47,609 bases of DNA, from NCBI GenBank assembly GCA_049698775.1, contig JBAVYM010000017.1, positions 1 through 47,609 of the forward strand. The letters are read 5' to 3'. Under the pieces are notes generated by a model. That model worked only from the letters and a program-made list of their open reading frames with translations, did not search any database and was not told the DNA's origin. This DNA is from REEB76 sp049698775 (GTDB lineage: Bacteria; Pseudomonadota; Gammaproteobacteria; Natronospirales; REEB76). The first letter of the stretch is position 1. Each line of letters begins with the position of its first letter. Below, piece after piece: positions 7,885 to 15,555 of this stretch. The position numbers and the translations under genes are program-made.

Positions 7885-8745
7885 TCAGAACGTATTGAGC
7901 GGAATCTTGAGATAGCTCACGCCATTGGCTTCCGGCTCGGGCTGCCGCCCAGCGCGGATGTTGATCTGGATGGCGGGTAACAGCAGCGCCGGCACGTTCA
8001 GGGTTTGGTCACGGGCAGTACGCAGTTGGATGAATTGCTCGCGCGACACGCCGTCGTGAACATGGATGTTGGCGCGTTTCTGCTCCGCCACGGTGGTTTC
8101 GTTCTTGTATTCCCTTCCGCCAGCCGCGTAATCGTGACACATGAACAGCCGTGTGGAATCCGGCAGTGACAATATCTTGCGAATGGAATCGTAGAGCGTG
8201 CCGGCGTCGCCACCCGGAAAATCGCAGCGCGCGGTGCCGGAATCCGGCATGAACAGGGTGTCACCCACAAACGCGGCATCGCCGATGACATAGGCTACGC
8301 AGTCGCTGGTGTGGCCGGGCGTGGCCATGACGCGCGCGCTGAGACTCCCGATCCGGAACGCCTCTCCGTCCTTGAACAGATGATCGAACTGCCGGCCATC
8401 CGCCACGAACTCGTCGCCGAGGTTGTAGAGCGCCTTGAAGATCCGCTGCACTTCGCGGATGCCCGCGCCGGTCGCGATGCGCCCGCCCAACTCGGGCTTT
8501 ATGTGTTGCGACGCGCTGACATGATCCGCATGCGCGTGGGTTTCCAGGATCCATTCCAGCGTCAACTTCTCGGCGCGCACATGCGCGATGATGGCATCGG
8601 CGGATGCCGTGGCGGTGCGACCGGCGGCGGCATCGTAGTCCAGCACTGGGTCAATCACGGCGGCATGTTGCGTGGCGGGATCGGCCACGACATAGGAATA
8701 GGTGGATGTAGGCTTGTGGAAGAAGGCTTTGATTTGTGCCGACAT
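7885..8745 (-). CDS. ETHE1/Blh-like MBL-fold persulfide dioxygenase candidate
   Basis: Metallo-beta-lactamase-fold protein of the ETHE1/persulfide-dioxygenase group, which oxidises glutathione persulfide to sulfite. ATG 8745 gives 286 residues and has GGAG six bases upstream; an in-frame TTG at 8757 is less likely. The metal motif THAHADH lies near residues 69-75, TPGHT near 142-146, GDTLF near 161 and the metal/substrate His near 204 (MCHDY). These fit a mono-iron dioxygenase better than a glyoxalase. The divergent TauE-type exporter and rhodanese support sulfide/persulfide handling. Its last 250 bases are duplicated at 6889-7142. Substrate is inferred from family and context. Confidence 0.85.
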   Translation of the reverse strand: MSAQIKAFFHKPTSTYSYVVADPATQHAAVIDPVLDYDAAAGRTATASADAIIAHVRAEKLTLEWILETHAHADHVSASQHIKPELGGRIATGAGIREVQRIFKALYNLGDEFVADGRQFDHLFKDGEAFRIGSLSARVMATPGHTSDCVAYVIGDAAFVGDTLFMPDSGTARCDFPGGDAGTLYDSIRKILSLPDSTRLFMCHDYAAGGREYKNETTVAEQKRANIHVHDGVSREQFIQLRTARDQTLNVPALLLPAIQINIRAGRQPEPEANGVSYLKIPLNTF

Positions 8746-8775
8746 TGGATACTCCAACCGTCTCGTTTAAAGTAT

Positions 8776-8872
8776 CTGACAAAATGACTCACTCCCCTCA
8801 CCCCAACCCTCCCCACCAAGTGAGAGGGGGACCGGGGAGGAAACCTTCGGGCGAAGACATTCATTTTGTCAG
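8776..8872. repeat. Small element with 11-base perfect terminal inverted repeats
   Basis: CTGACAAAATG (8776-8786) and its exact inverse CATTTTGTCAG (8862-8872) bracket a 97-base segment that contains a CCCTCACCCC/GAGAGGGGGACCGGGGAGG hairpin of the dispersed repeat family. It resembles a MITE- or REP-like non-coding element. It sits in the divergent promoter region of the MBL hydrolase and TauE genes. Confidence 0.6.
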
Positions 8873-8931
8873 GCGCCCTTGCCTATTCTATATACTGCTG
8901 CACTTCTATTGCACCGCACGGCCAATAGCGT

Positions 8932-9030
8932 CTGACAAAATGCCGGCCTTTCCCCATCCCCACCCTTCTCCCGATGGCAGAAGGATCTGGATTCCACTCT
9001 CCGGCCGGGAAAGGGAATCTTTCAAGATTA
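8932..9030. repeat. Second, partial copy of the CTGACAAAATG element
   Basis: CTGACAAAATG recurs at 8932-8942, followed by a pyrimidine-rich CCCCATCCCCACCCTTCTCCC stretch and a degenerate inverse. No matching right end is seen before the TauE gene. With 8776-8872 it fills the roughly 300-base gap between the two divergent genes, so promoters here overlap repeats. Confidence 0.45.
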
Positions 9031-9046
9031 CCGGCCGAGCCTTCCC

Positions 9047-9808
9047 GTGATTCTGGCTCTCATCGGCGCGATCCTGATCGGCCTGATGCTGGGGCTGCTC
9101 GGTTCCGGCGGCTCTATTCTCACGGTGCCGGTGCTGCTGTACCTGGTGCACATGCCGGACAAGCTCGCGATTGCCAGCTCGCTCGGCATCGTGGGCGGCA
9201 TCAGCCTGGTAGGCGCTATTCCGTATGCCTGGCAACGGCTGGTGCAATGGCGATATGTGCTGCTGTTCGGCATTCCCGACATGGCAGGCGCCTGGATCGG
9301 GGCCTGGATCGCGGAATTCCTGCCGGGCGCGGTGCAGTTGCTGATTTTCGCTGCGGTGATGTTGACGGCGGCAGTCATGATGCTGCGTCGTCGCACGCAA
9401 GACAGTGCCGTAACATCGCGGCACGCTGTCTGGAAAATCGTGCTGATCGGTCTGGGCGTGGGCATCGTGGCGGGCATGGTGGGCGTGGGCGGCGGGTTCC
9501 TGATCGTGCCGGCGCTGGTGATCCTCGGTGGACTCATGATGCGTCAAGCGGTGGCCACCAGCCTCGTCATCATCATGCTGGCGGCGTTCACGGGATTTAT
9601 CCGCCATCTGCTCTCGCTCTCCGCTCATCACCTGCAGGTGGACTGGCGTATTATTGGGCTGTTCATTATCGTAGGCGCACTCGGCAGTGTCGCCGGTCAC
9701 CAAATCGCCGGACACATCCCACAGGCCCAGCTCAGAAAGATATTTGGGGCATGCCTGATTCTGATGGGCATATATATTGTTTTGCACACCCTGCCCAGCC
9801 TAATGTGA
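9047..9808 (+). CDS. TauE/SafE-family membrane exporter
   Basis: Integral membrane protein of 253 residues with about eight hydrophobic segments in two homologous halves. Each half begins with the family's glycine motif: GSGGSILTVPVL near residues 19-30 and GVGGGFLIVPALV near 146-158. TauE/SafE proteins are proposed to export sulfite, sulfoacetate or related anions. GTG at 9047 is the chosen start; no strong ribosome site is visible because a repeat lies just upstream. Next to a persulfide-dioxygenase-like enzyme and a rhodanese, sulfite export is the likely role. It is followed by the rhodanese gene after 18 bases, so they form an operon. Confidence 0.9.
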   Translation: MILALIGAILIGLMLGLLGSGGSILTVPVLLYLVHMPDKLAIASSLGIVGGISLVGAIPYAWQRLVQWRYVLLFGIPDMAGAWIGAWIAEFLPGAVQLLIFAAVMLTAAVMMLRRRTQDSAVTSRHAVWKIVLIGLGVGIVAGMVGVGGGFLIVPALVILGGLMMRQAVATSLVIIMLAAFTGFIRHLLSLSAHHLQVDWRIIGLFIIVGALGSVAGHQIAGHIPQAQLRKIFGACLILMGIYIVLHTLPSLM

Positions 9809-9826
9809 TCACAAGGAGAGAAAACC

Positions 9827-10183
9827 ATGACCACCGCCGCTGAAATGGTCGCCAAGGCCAGAAGCAAGATTCGCGAAGTGACACCGCAAGACGTATCCAG
9901 GGAACTCGGCGAGGTCTTGATCGTGGATGTGCGCGAAGCGGAAGAATATGCCGCCGGCCACATCCCCGGAGCGGTCAACATTCCGCGCGGAGTTCTGGAA
10001 TTCAAGATTGATCAATTTCCCGCATTGCATGATCGCAATCGCGAAATAGTGCTGCAGTGCCAGGGTGGCGGACGTTCGGCACTCGCGACCGTGGCGCTGC
10101 AGGAATTGGGGTTCAAGAACGTCAGCAACCTGGCCGGCGGTTTTGGCGCCTGGAGCGCCGCAGGCCTGCCCACCGAACGCTGA
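9827..10183 (+). CDS. Single-domain rhodanese sulfurtransferase
   Basis: 118-residue rhodanese-fold protein. The DVREAEEYAAGHIPGAVNIP block (about 35-54) and the active-site loop with Cys at about residue 78 (LQCQGGGRSA) are intact, so persulfide transfer is expected; the final helix GGFGAWSAAGLP is typical. A good AAGGAG lies eight bases before the ATG. It is cytoplasmic, without a signal peptide. With the TauE exporter upstream and the MBL hydrolase divergently placed it completes a small sulfide/persulfide detoxification group. Confidence 0.93.
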   Translation: MTTAAEMVAKARSKIREVTPQDVSRELGEVLIVDVREAEEYAAGHIPGAVNIPRGVLEFKIDQFPALHDRNREIVLQCQGGGRSALATVALQELGFKNVSNLAGGFGAWSAAGLPTER

Positions 10184-10191
10184 ACGGCAGC

Positions 10192-11100
10192 ATGCACGAT
10201 CACAGTCATCCGCCGCATCAAGGCAAGCCGCGCGGCAGACGGGCGTTCATTTACGCACTATTGCTCACGCTCGGCTTCGCGATAATCGAAGCCGTGGCCG
10301 GCGGCTGGGCGAATTCCCTGGCGTTGCTGGGCGACGCCGGTCACATGGCCACCGACGGCGTGGCGCTCGCCATCGCCGCGCTGGCCGCCTGGATCGCGCT
10401 CAAGCCCGCGTCTGCACGTCACACCTACGGCTTCGGGCGCGCGGAAGTGATAGCTGCGCTGCTGAATACCGTGCTCATGCTGGTGATCGTGGTTGCCATC
10501 GTGGTGGAGGCAGCCATGCGCTTCCGGCATCCGCCCGCGGTGCATGCGCCGGTGGTAATGGCGATCGGTGTACTCGGCCTCATCATCAATGTCATCATCT
10601 ACAAGGTACTGCAGCACGGCGAATCCTCCCTCAACATGCGCGCCGCACTGTTGCACGTACTGGGTGACATGCTGGGCTCGCTGGCCGCGCTCGTCACCGG
10701 CATCGTGATTTATTTCAGCGGCTGGCTGCCGATTGATCCGCTGCTGTCGCTGTTCATCGCGGTGCTGATCCTGATTTCCAGTCTGCGCCTGCTGCGGGAC
10801 GCCGGCCGGGTGCTGCTGGAAGGCGTGCCGCGCGGACTGGATCTTGCCGAAATCGGACACAGCATGGCGGGCGTGGACGGCGTGCGCTCGGTGCATGACC
10901 TGCACGTCTGGTCGCTGTCCTCCAATGAAATTTCCCTATCCGCCCACATCGTCATAGATGAAATGGGCGCTTGGCAGGCGGTCCTGTACCGCCTGCGGGA
11001 GCACCTGCATCAACTTTATGGCATCGAGCACGCGACCCTGCAACCGGAAGCCGCGGTGCTGGCACGCATCCCCCTGGAAAGTCTGAACCGGCGGCCTTGA
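10192..11100 (+). CDS. Cation diffusion facilitator metal exporter (ZitB/CzcD-like)
   Basis: 302-residue CDF transporter that expels Zn2+ or related divalent metals in exchange for protons. The N terminus is His-rich (MHDHSHPPHQ). Six membrane segments are predicted, with the metal-site motifs of the zinc branch: LGDAGHMATD in TM2 and LHVLGDMLGS in TM5. The C-terminal cytoplasmic domain contains VHDLHVWSLSS, a hallmark of this family. ATG 10192 is 8 bases after the rhodanese stop, so it probably belongs to the same transcript. Metal specificity cannot be fixed from sequence alone. Confidence 0.95.
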   Translation: MHDHSHPPHQGKPRGRRAFIYALLLTLGFAIIEAVAGGWANSLALLGDAGHMATDGVALAIAALAAWIALKPASARHTYGFGRAEVIAALLNTVLMLVIVVAIVVEAAMRFRHPPAVHAPVVMAIGVLGLIINVIIYKVLQHGESSLNMRAALLHVLGDMLGSLAALVTGIVIYFSGWLPIDPLLSLFIAVLILISSLRLLRDAGRVLLEGVPRGLDLAEIGHSMAGVDGVRSVHDLHVWSLSSNEISLSAHIVIDEMGAWQAVLYRLREHLHQLYGIEHATLQPEAAVLARIPLESLNRRP

Positions 11101-11138
11101 ACGTCTGCCAAGACACTGGCGTTTTACTTAATCACGGC

Positions 11139-11166
11139 TTGCGAAACCTGACCCGTCGTATAAAAT
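11139..11166 (+). promoter_or_regulatory. Predicted sigma70 promoter of the PsiF-like gene
   Basis: TTGCGA (11139-11144) and TAAAAT (11161-11166) are separated by 16 bases. The start codon follows 60 bases later, preceded by a GGAGGG ribosome site. Confidence 0.5.
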
Positions 11167-11226
11167 GCAACCGTCTCTGCCTTGGCAGGGAAGCTGTTCG
11201 CATAAACCACTTTGGAGGGATCCACG

Positions 11227-11610
11227 ATGAAGAAGCTAATTATTCCGGTATTTATCGCCCTGGCCGCGGCCGCGTTTGTCTTCGCGTCCGGCGCTTCTGC
11301 CCAGGAAACCAAGACCATGACTCCGCAACAGGAAAAAATGGCTACCTGCTCACATGAATCCAAGGGCATGAAGGGCGATGAGCATAAGAAGTTCATGAGC
11401 GACTGCCTGAAGGGCAAAAGCACCGAGGCCAGCATGAAGGCCGAGGAAAGCAAGGCCACACACAAGGCTCAGGAAGCCAAGAAAGAGACCAAGAGTGCGG
11501 CCACGGCGCAAAATGAAAAGATGAAAACCTGCAATGCCGATGCCAAGACCAAGAAGCTCAAGGGCAAGGCTCGCAAGGATTTCATGAGCGAGTGTCTGAA
11601 AGGCGGCTGA
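11227..11610 (+). CDS. Secreted PsiF-repeat protein
   Basis: 127-residue exported protein. A signal peptide (MKKLIIPVFIALAAAAFVF..., cleavage after ASA) is followed by two PsiF repeats, each with the pattern K-M-x-T-C ... F-M-S-[DE]-C-L-K-G (about residues 37-62 and 97-126), linked by a Lys/Glu/Ala-rich helix. PsiF of enteric bacteria is phosphate-starvation induced, but the biochemical role is unknown. The start ATG 11227 has GGAGGG just upstream; an in-frame start at 11212 would overlap that ribosome site. The gene has its own promoter and terminator, so it is monocistronic. Confidence 0.88.
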   Translation: MKKLIIPVFIALAAAAFVFASGASAQETKTMTPQQEKMATCSHESKGMKGDEHKKFMSDCLKGKSTEASMKAEESKATHKAQEAKKETKSAATAQNEKMKTCNADAKTKKLKGKARKDFMSECLKGG

Positions 11611-11632
11611 GCTTCACGCCGATCGCCAAATG

Positions 11633-11664
11633 AAAGGGCGCGGTTCTCACCGCGCCCTTTTTTT
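11633..11664 (+). terminator. Rho-independent terminator after the PsiF-like gene
   Basis: AAAGGGCGCGG (11633-11643) pairs perfectly with CCGCGCCCTTT (11650-11660) around a six-base loop and runs into a T tract to 11664. The A/T symmetry could let it also work for transcripts arriving from the minus strand. Confidence 0.93.
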
Positions 11665-11708
11665 GCCCCAAATTGCAATATGCATTTGCTCGCGGTTACA
11701 CCCAAGCG

Positions 11709-12488
11709 CTACCGATACGCACGTTGTCTGGAACGGGGAAGCCGGCCGGCGCGTATATGCAAAGGCCAACGCACGGTGCGGATTGCGCCCGGATCGCCCC
11801 AGCGTGTTTCAAGTTCCGCTCCAAATCCGATCACCGGGTCACGTCCATTCCGGGTAATGTATTTCTGCACCGCTGACCAAGTACGCAGATACGCCAGAAA
11901 CTGGCTCAAGGTCCACCGCTGTTCGATATGCAATGCCGGCGGGGTTATCTCCGTGAACGGGAAATTGATGCTGCGATAACCATCGTCAATCAACGCCCGT
12001 TCCGGCGGCCAATACGGTCCGGTTTCGCGCGTATAGAAGTTCTGCACCAGCGCATCAATTTCGGGTGTGATGGCACACAGGCCGTAACACCATATCGCGA
12101 TGACGCCTCCCGGCTTGAGCGCCTGCCTGACTTGGGCATAGAACGCCGGCCGGTCAAACCAGTGCACGGCTTGGGCCACCGTGACGAGATCAACCGAGCG
12201 TGACTCCAAGCCCGGCGATTCCGCCAGCGCCACGCGATAGCTCACCCGTTCGTGTGGAAATGCATTTTCTATCTGCTCCCGGCTCGGATCGGTGGCGATC
12301 ACCTGCTTGAAATGCTCCGCCAAACCACGTGCTGCCTGACCGTTTCCGGTAGCACAGTCCCAGGCGGTTTCGTGATTTCGCGTGAGCGTGGCGAGCCAGT
12401 CAAACAGTTCGGCGGGATAACGCGGCCGTGCATCGGCATAAGCCGCCGCATGGCCTGAGAAATAATCTTTGAAAGTTAATCCAGTCAC
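11709..12488 (-). CDS. Class I SAM-dependent methyltransferase
   Basis: 259-residue methyltransferase of the UbiE/Methyltransf_11 type. The AdoMet-binding motif I reads WDCATGNGQAARGLA (about residues 43-57), followed by IATDPSREQI (motif II acid) and AQAVHWFDRPAFYAQVRQALKPGG, a standard motif III/IV region. The chosen start is GTG at 12488, whose GTGA overlaps the stop of the upstream MAPEG gene, indicating translational coupling; longer upstream starts would lie inside that gene. The substrate is unknown; related yeast and bacterial proteins methylate small acids such as trans-aconitate. Confidence 0.85.
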   Translation of the reverse strand: MTGLTFKDYFSGHAAAYADARPRYPAELFDWLATLTRNHETAWDCATGNGQAARGLAEHFKQVIATDPSREQIENAFPHERVSYRVALAESPGLESRSVDLVTVAQAVHWFDRPAFYAQVRQALKPGGVIAIWCYGLCAITPEIDALVQNFYTRETGPYWPPERALIDDGYRSINFPFTEITPPALHIEQRWTLSQFLAYLRTWSAVQKYITRNGRDPVIGFGAELETRWGDPGAIRTVRWPLHIRAGRLPRSRQRAYR

Positions 12489-12910
12489 GGTTGGTGTAAA
12501 ACATTCACGGCAAACAGGATCCACATGGCGAGCAGGATCAAATTGCTGACGGCATAAAATGCAAAGCGATGCATGATCTTGTTGTAGGTGACATGAATCA
12601 GCGAATGTCCCACACGCAGGACCACATATATCCAGGCCAGCGCCAACGATGCTTCCGTCACATCGCGTGTCACATATAACGCGATACAGAGTGCATAAAA
12701 CAGCACCGGCATCTCAAACAGATTGACGAAATTGCGGTTCGCCAGGCGCACGTCCATAGGCACTTCTGGTGATTCACCCACCTTGAATGCGCCAGGCTTC
12801 AGCCGCCCGGTAAATCCCGAGCTTATGCGTTTGTAAGCCATGAACAGCATGATGACGAATGTCCAGAAAACCAGCGCTAGCATTGGCGCGAAAATCATTC
12901 CGGCTTGCAT
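12485..12910 (-). CDS. MAPEG-family membrane protein
   Basis: 141-residue protein with four predicted membrane helices and the MAPEG signature RNFVNLFEMPVLFYAL (about residues 58-73), which includes the conserved Asn/Glu pair. MAPEG members include glutathione-dependent transferases and peroxidases; bacterial members are mostly uncharacterised. The gene lies 22 bases after the PLP decarboxylase and overlaps the methyltransferase by four bases, so the three are likely co-transcribed. Confidence 0.9.
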   Translation of the reverse strand: MQAGMIFAPMLALVFWTFVIMLFMAYKRISSGFTGRLKPGAFKVGESPEVPMDVRLANRNFVNLFEMPVLFYALCIALYVTRDVTEASLALAWIYVVLRVGHSLIHVTYNKIMHRFAFYAVSNLILLAMWILFAVNVLHQP

Positions 12911-12932
12911 ACTGTTTTCTTTTTGATGGATG

Positions 12933-14288
12933 TTATTGTTTGCAATGTTTCGCGATGCGCAACATGGCTTTCAAGGACATCTCAACGTCATCATCGGTAG
13001 TCGCCCAGGACGAGACACTGATGCGCATGGCGGTGCGCCCCTGCCAGATCGTGCCGCCGCACCAGCAGGTGCCATCCGCCTGGATTGCGGCAATCACGCG
13101 GTTGGTCATGGCCGGGTCGCCGAAAGACACCAGCACCTGATTGAGCACCACCTCGTTCAGTATTTCGTAACCGGCGGCTCGCAGGCCTTCCGCGAAACGC
13201 CGCGCTTGGCGACAATTGCGCTCGATCATCTCAGCGACACCGCTGCGCCCCAGCGAATGCAAGGCGGCCCAGACTTCCACGCCGCGCGCACGCCTGGATA
13301 ATTCAGGCACGAAGTCCGACGGATTCCGATACGTACTACCGGTCGGCAGATATTCGGCGGTAATGGCCATGGCGGCGCGCAGCGCTTCCACATTGCGGAC
13401 CAAAGCGATACCACTGTCGTAAGGCACATTCAGCCATTTGTGGAAATCCGTGGCCCAGGAATCCGCGTTCGCCATTCCCTTGGCAAGCTTGGACATGGAA
13501 GGCACCGCCATGGCCCATAGACCGAAGGCGCCATCCACGTGCACCCAGGCGCCGCTCCGATGCGCCACCTCGCAAATTTCTGCAATCGGATCGAAGGCTC
13601 CCGTGTTCACATTGCCTGCCTGGGTACACACAATCGTGGGCCCCGACAAAGGCGGCAGCGCATCGGCGCGCAGGCGCCCCTGAGAGTCCACGGGTATTTT
13701 CACCGTCCTGTTACGTCCGAGTCCCAAAAGTCCCAAGGATTTCGTCAGAGTTGGATGTGCTTCAGCGCCCACAATCACTGTAATGGGAGGCGCGCCGATC
13801 AGGCCATCGGCCTCCACGTTCCAGCCGGCGCGTTCGAGCACGACGTGACGAGCGGTCGCCAGTGCACAGAAGTTCGCCACCGTCGCTCCGGTAACAAACC
13901 CGCCACCGCAATCCGGCGGAAGATGGAACAGATCGAGTAGCCAACGCAGCGCCGTCTGTTCGAGATACGCGGTGGCGGGTGTGACATTGTACAAGGCCGA
14001 GTTCTGATCCCAGGCGCCGGCCAGCCAGTTGGCGGCCAGGGCCACGGGCAGCGAGCCGCCGATCACGAAACCGAAAAAGCGCCGCCCGCTGATTGCCATG
14101 GTGGCGCCGGAACAGATTTCATCCAAAATCTTCAGCGCCGTTTCAGGTTGATTCGGTTTTTCCGGCAACGGCCGGTCAAGCACGGAAAGTCTCGCAACGG
14201 CTTCCGGGAGGGGAGCGACACTCCGGGCATCGAGATTTTCCAGATAGACAATGGCGCGCTGAGCCGCGTCTTCCAGAATTTTTCTCAT
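12933..14288 (-). CDS. PLP-dependent group II amino acid decarboxylase-like protein
   Basis: 451-residue fold-type I PLP enzyme of the aromatic-amino-acid/glutamate decarboxylase family. The cofactor Lys is in TDFHKWLNVPYDSG (about residue 292); HVDGAFG (about 254-260) supplies the Asp that contacts the pyridine nitrogen. GGGFVTGATVANFCAL is the phosphate-binding region. The family also contains aldehyde synthases and other members, so substrate cannot be assigned. It is the first gene of a probable operon with the MAPEG and methyltransferase genes. Confidence 0.88.
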   Translation of the reverse strand: MRKILEDAAQRAIVYLENLDARSVAPLPEAVARLSVLDRPLPEKPNQPETALKILDEICSGATMAISGRRFFGFVIGGSLPVALAANWLAGAWDQNSALYNVTPATAYLEQTALRWLLDLFHLPPDCGGGFVTGATVANFCALATARHVVLERAGWNVEADGLIGAPPITVIVGAEAHPTLTKSLGLLGLGRNRTVKIPVDSQGRLRADALPPLSGPTIVCTQAGNVNTGAFDPIAEICEVAHRSGAWVHVDGAFGLWAMAVPSMSKLAKGMANADSWATDFHKWLNVPYDSGIALVRNVEALRAAMAITAEYLPTGSTYRNPSDFVPELSRRARGVEVWAALHSLGRSGVAEMIERNCRQARRFAEGLRAAGYEILNEVVLNQVLVSFGDPAMTNRVIAAIQADGTCWCGGTIWQGRTAMRISVSSWATTDDDVEMSLKAMLRIAKHCKQ

Positions 14289-14331
14289 TGCACTCTCCGT
14301 AATTGGCGCGAGTTTTATCGCGCGCTGCCGG

Positions 14332-15195
14332 CTATTGTGCGGCTATCGCCCTGGATTTGAAACGCCATTCGCCGAGTATCACAGCCAGCACCACCATGGC
14401 ACCGCCCACGAAACCTCGTAACCCTAAGGTTTCGTGCAGCCACAACCAGCCAAATAATGTGGCGAATACCGGCTCCATGACATAGATCACTGCGGCCTTC
14501 TCCGCCGACACATGCCGCTGGCCCACCGCCTGCAGGAACAACATGCCGGCACTGGCGACGACCCCAAGATAAAGCAACAACGGCCACACGGGTTTTGCCC
14601 GTACGGCCAAAGTCATAAGTGCATCGCCATGCAAGTGCGTGACCAGCAGCCACATGCCGCCCATCACTGCCATAGCCACAATCTGGGTTGCGGCCAACGT
14701 GCGTGATTCATGCGCCTTGATGCGGCGCGACAAGATGATGATGTAAATGGCATACGTGAATGCACAGGCCAAAGTGACGCCATCGCCGATCAAGTTGCCA
14801 CCGCTCTCCCATGACATCAGGCCGATGCCGGCACAGGCCAATACCGCCGCGCCCACGATTTGCAGGCTGAGCCGCCCACCCAACAACAGCGCAAGGAAAG
14901 GTACTATCAGCACATTGAGGCTGGTGAGGAACGCGCTGCGGTTGGACGAGATGTATTCCAGTCCCACCGCCTGCGTCACGTAGGAGATGAGCGCCACAAA
15001 GCCCAGCAACAGGCCATCCCGCCAGGCCATGCGAGAGGCTTTGAAAACAAACGGCAGCATGCAAACGCCGGCTATCAGAAAGCGCAGCGCCGAAATTTCC
15101 ACACCGTCCAGATGTGCGGATGCGGCACGGATGATGGGAAACGTCGTGCCCCAGACCAGAGTCACAAACAGCAGCACCAGGACGCTGAAATTCAC
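14332..15195 (-). CDS. EamA-family (DMT) transporter
   Basis: 287-residue inner-membrane protein with ten hydrophobic helices arranged as two EamA repeats. The first starts LLFVTLVWGTTFPIIRA and the second is near GDGVTLACAFTYAIYIIILSR. The end of the repeat reads VIYVMEPVFATLFGWLWLHETLG, a strong family signature. The GTG at 15195 has AGGTGA five bases upstream and is preferred to the in-frame GTG at 15204. Members export amino acids or other small metabolites; the substrate here is unknown. Confidence 0.92.
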   Translation of the reverse strand: MNFSVLVLLFVTLVWGTTFPIIRAASAHLDGVEISALRFLIAGVCMLPFVFKASRMAWRDGLLLGFVALISYVTQAVGLEYISSNRSAFLTSLNVLIVPFLALLLGGRLSLQIVGAAVLACAGIGLMSWESGGNLIGDGVTLACAFTYAIYIIILSRRIKAHESRTLAATQIVAMAVMGGMWLLVTHLHGDALMTLAVRAKPVWPLLLYLGVVASAGMLFLQAVGQRHVSAEKAAVIYVMEPVFATLFGWLWLHETLGLRGFVGGAMVVLAVILGEWRFKSRAIAAQ

Positions 15196-15272
15196 CGGTC
15201 TCACCTCAAGTGGCCGGGGTCGATTCTACAGCATGAAACCGGACTACAAATTTCATCTTGCGGTAGTGAGAC

Positions 15273-15353
15273 GTTGGGCTTCCTTCGTCAGCCCAACCTA
15301 CACTTGCTGGTGGGAGAGGGTTGGGGTTAGGGGGAATTAAGGCATTTTGTTAG
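15273..15353. repeat. Hairpin repeat and single CATTTTGTTAG end
   Basis: GTTGGGCT (15273-15280) pairs with AGCCCAAC (15290-15297), part of a GTAGGTTGGGC-type dispersed repeat that recurs near 16977. A GGGAGAGGGTTGGGGTTAGGGGG stretch follows, ending with CATTTTGTTAG (15343-15353), which matches the terminal repeat at 8862-8872 with one change. The repeat borders the decayed reductase tail, as repeat copy 1 borders the decayed hydrolase tail. Confidence 0.6.
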
Positions 15354-15385
15354 GCGTTCTTCCTATATCCGCTACTCACTATTTG

Positions 15386-15466
15386 CTCATCACTGCGCTT
15401 GCGCAGAAATACATGTATCGGACGTTCACAGTCTTTATACGGCATTTCAAAGTGAACGACGCTGTC
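15386..15466 (-). pseudogene. Probable decayed copy of the RibD-C reductase 3' end
   Basis: In one minus-strand frame this stretch encodes DCERPIHVFLRKRSD, close to the end of the intact reductase at 16125 (GERAMHVYLRKRGD). The nucleotide identity GCGCTTGCGCAGA is exact and surrounding bases agree partly. A TAG stop lies just upstream in the same frame, and no start or body of the gene exists. It lies beyond the lipoprotein gene, so the intact and broken tails flank it as direct repeats. The shortness makes this the least certain of the three tail copies. Confidence 0.55.
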
Positions 15467-15555
15467 CTAATAGTCGATATGTGGCGAATATCTTAAAGTT
15501 CGAGAAATCTTGAATAGTTGTTTCTGCCCCATAACTGCATTCTAAGTACATGCAG

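Noticed and set aside
8906..9787. A 293-codon minus-strand frame opposite the TauE gene
   Set aside because: His/Gln/Asp-rich shadow of a membrane protein gene; TauE motifs are clear on the plus strand.
12933..14288. Decarboxylase as a specific enzyme such as tyrosine or tryptophan decarboxylase
   Set aside because: PLP-binding motifs prove only the group II family; no substrate-specific residue could be judged reliably.
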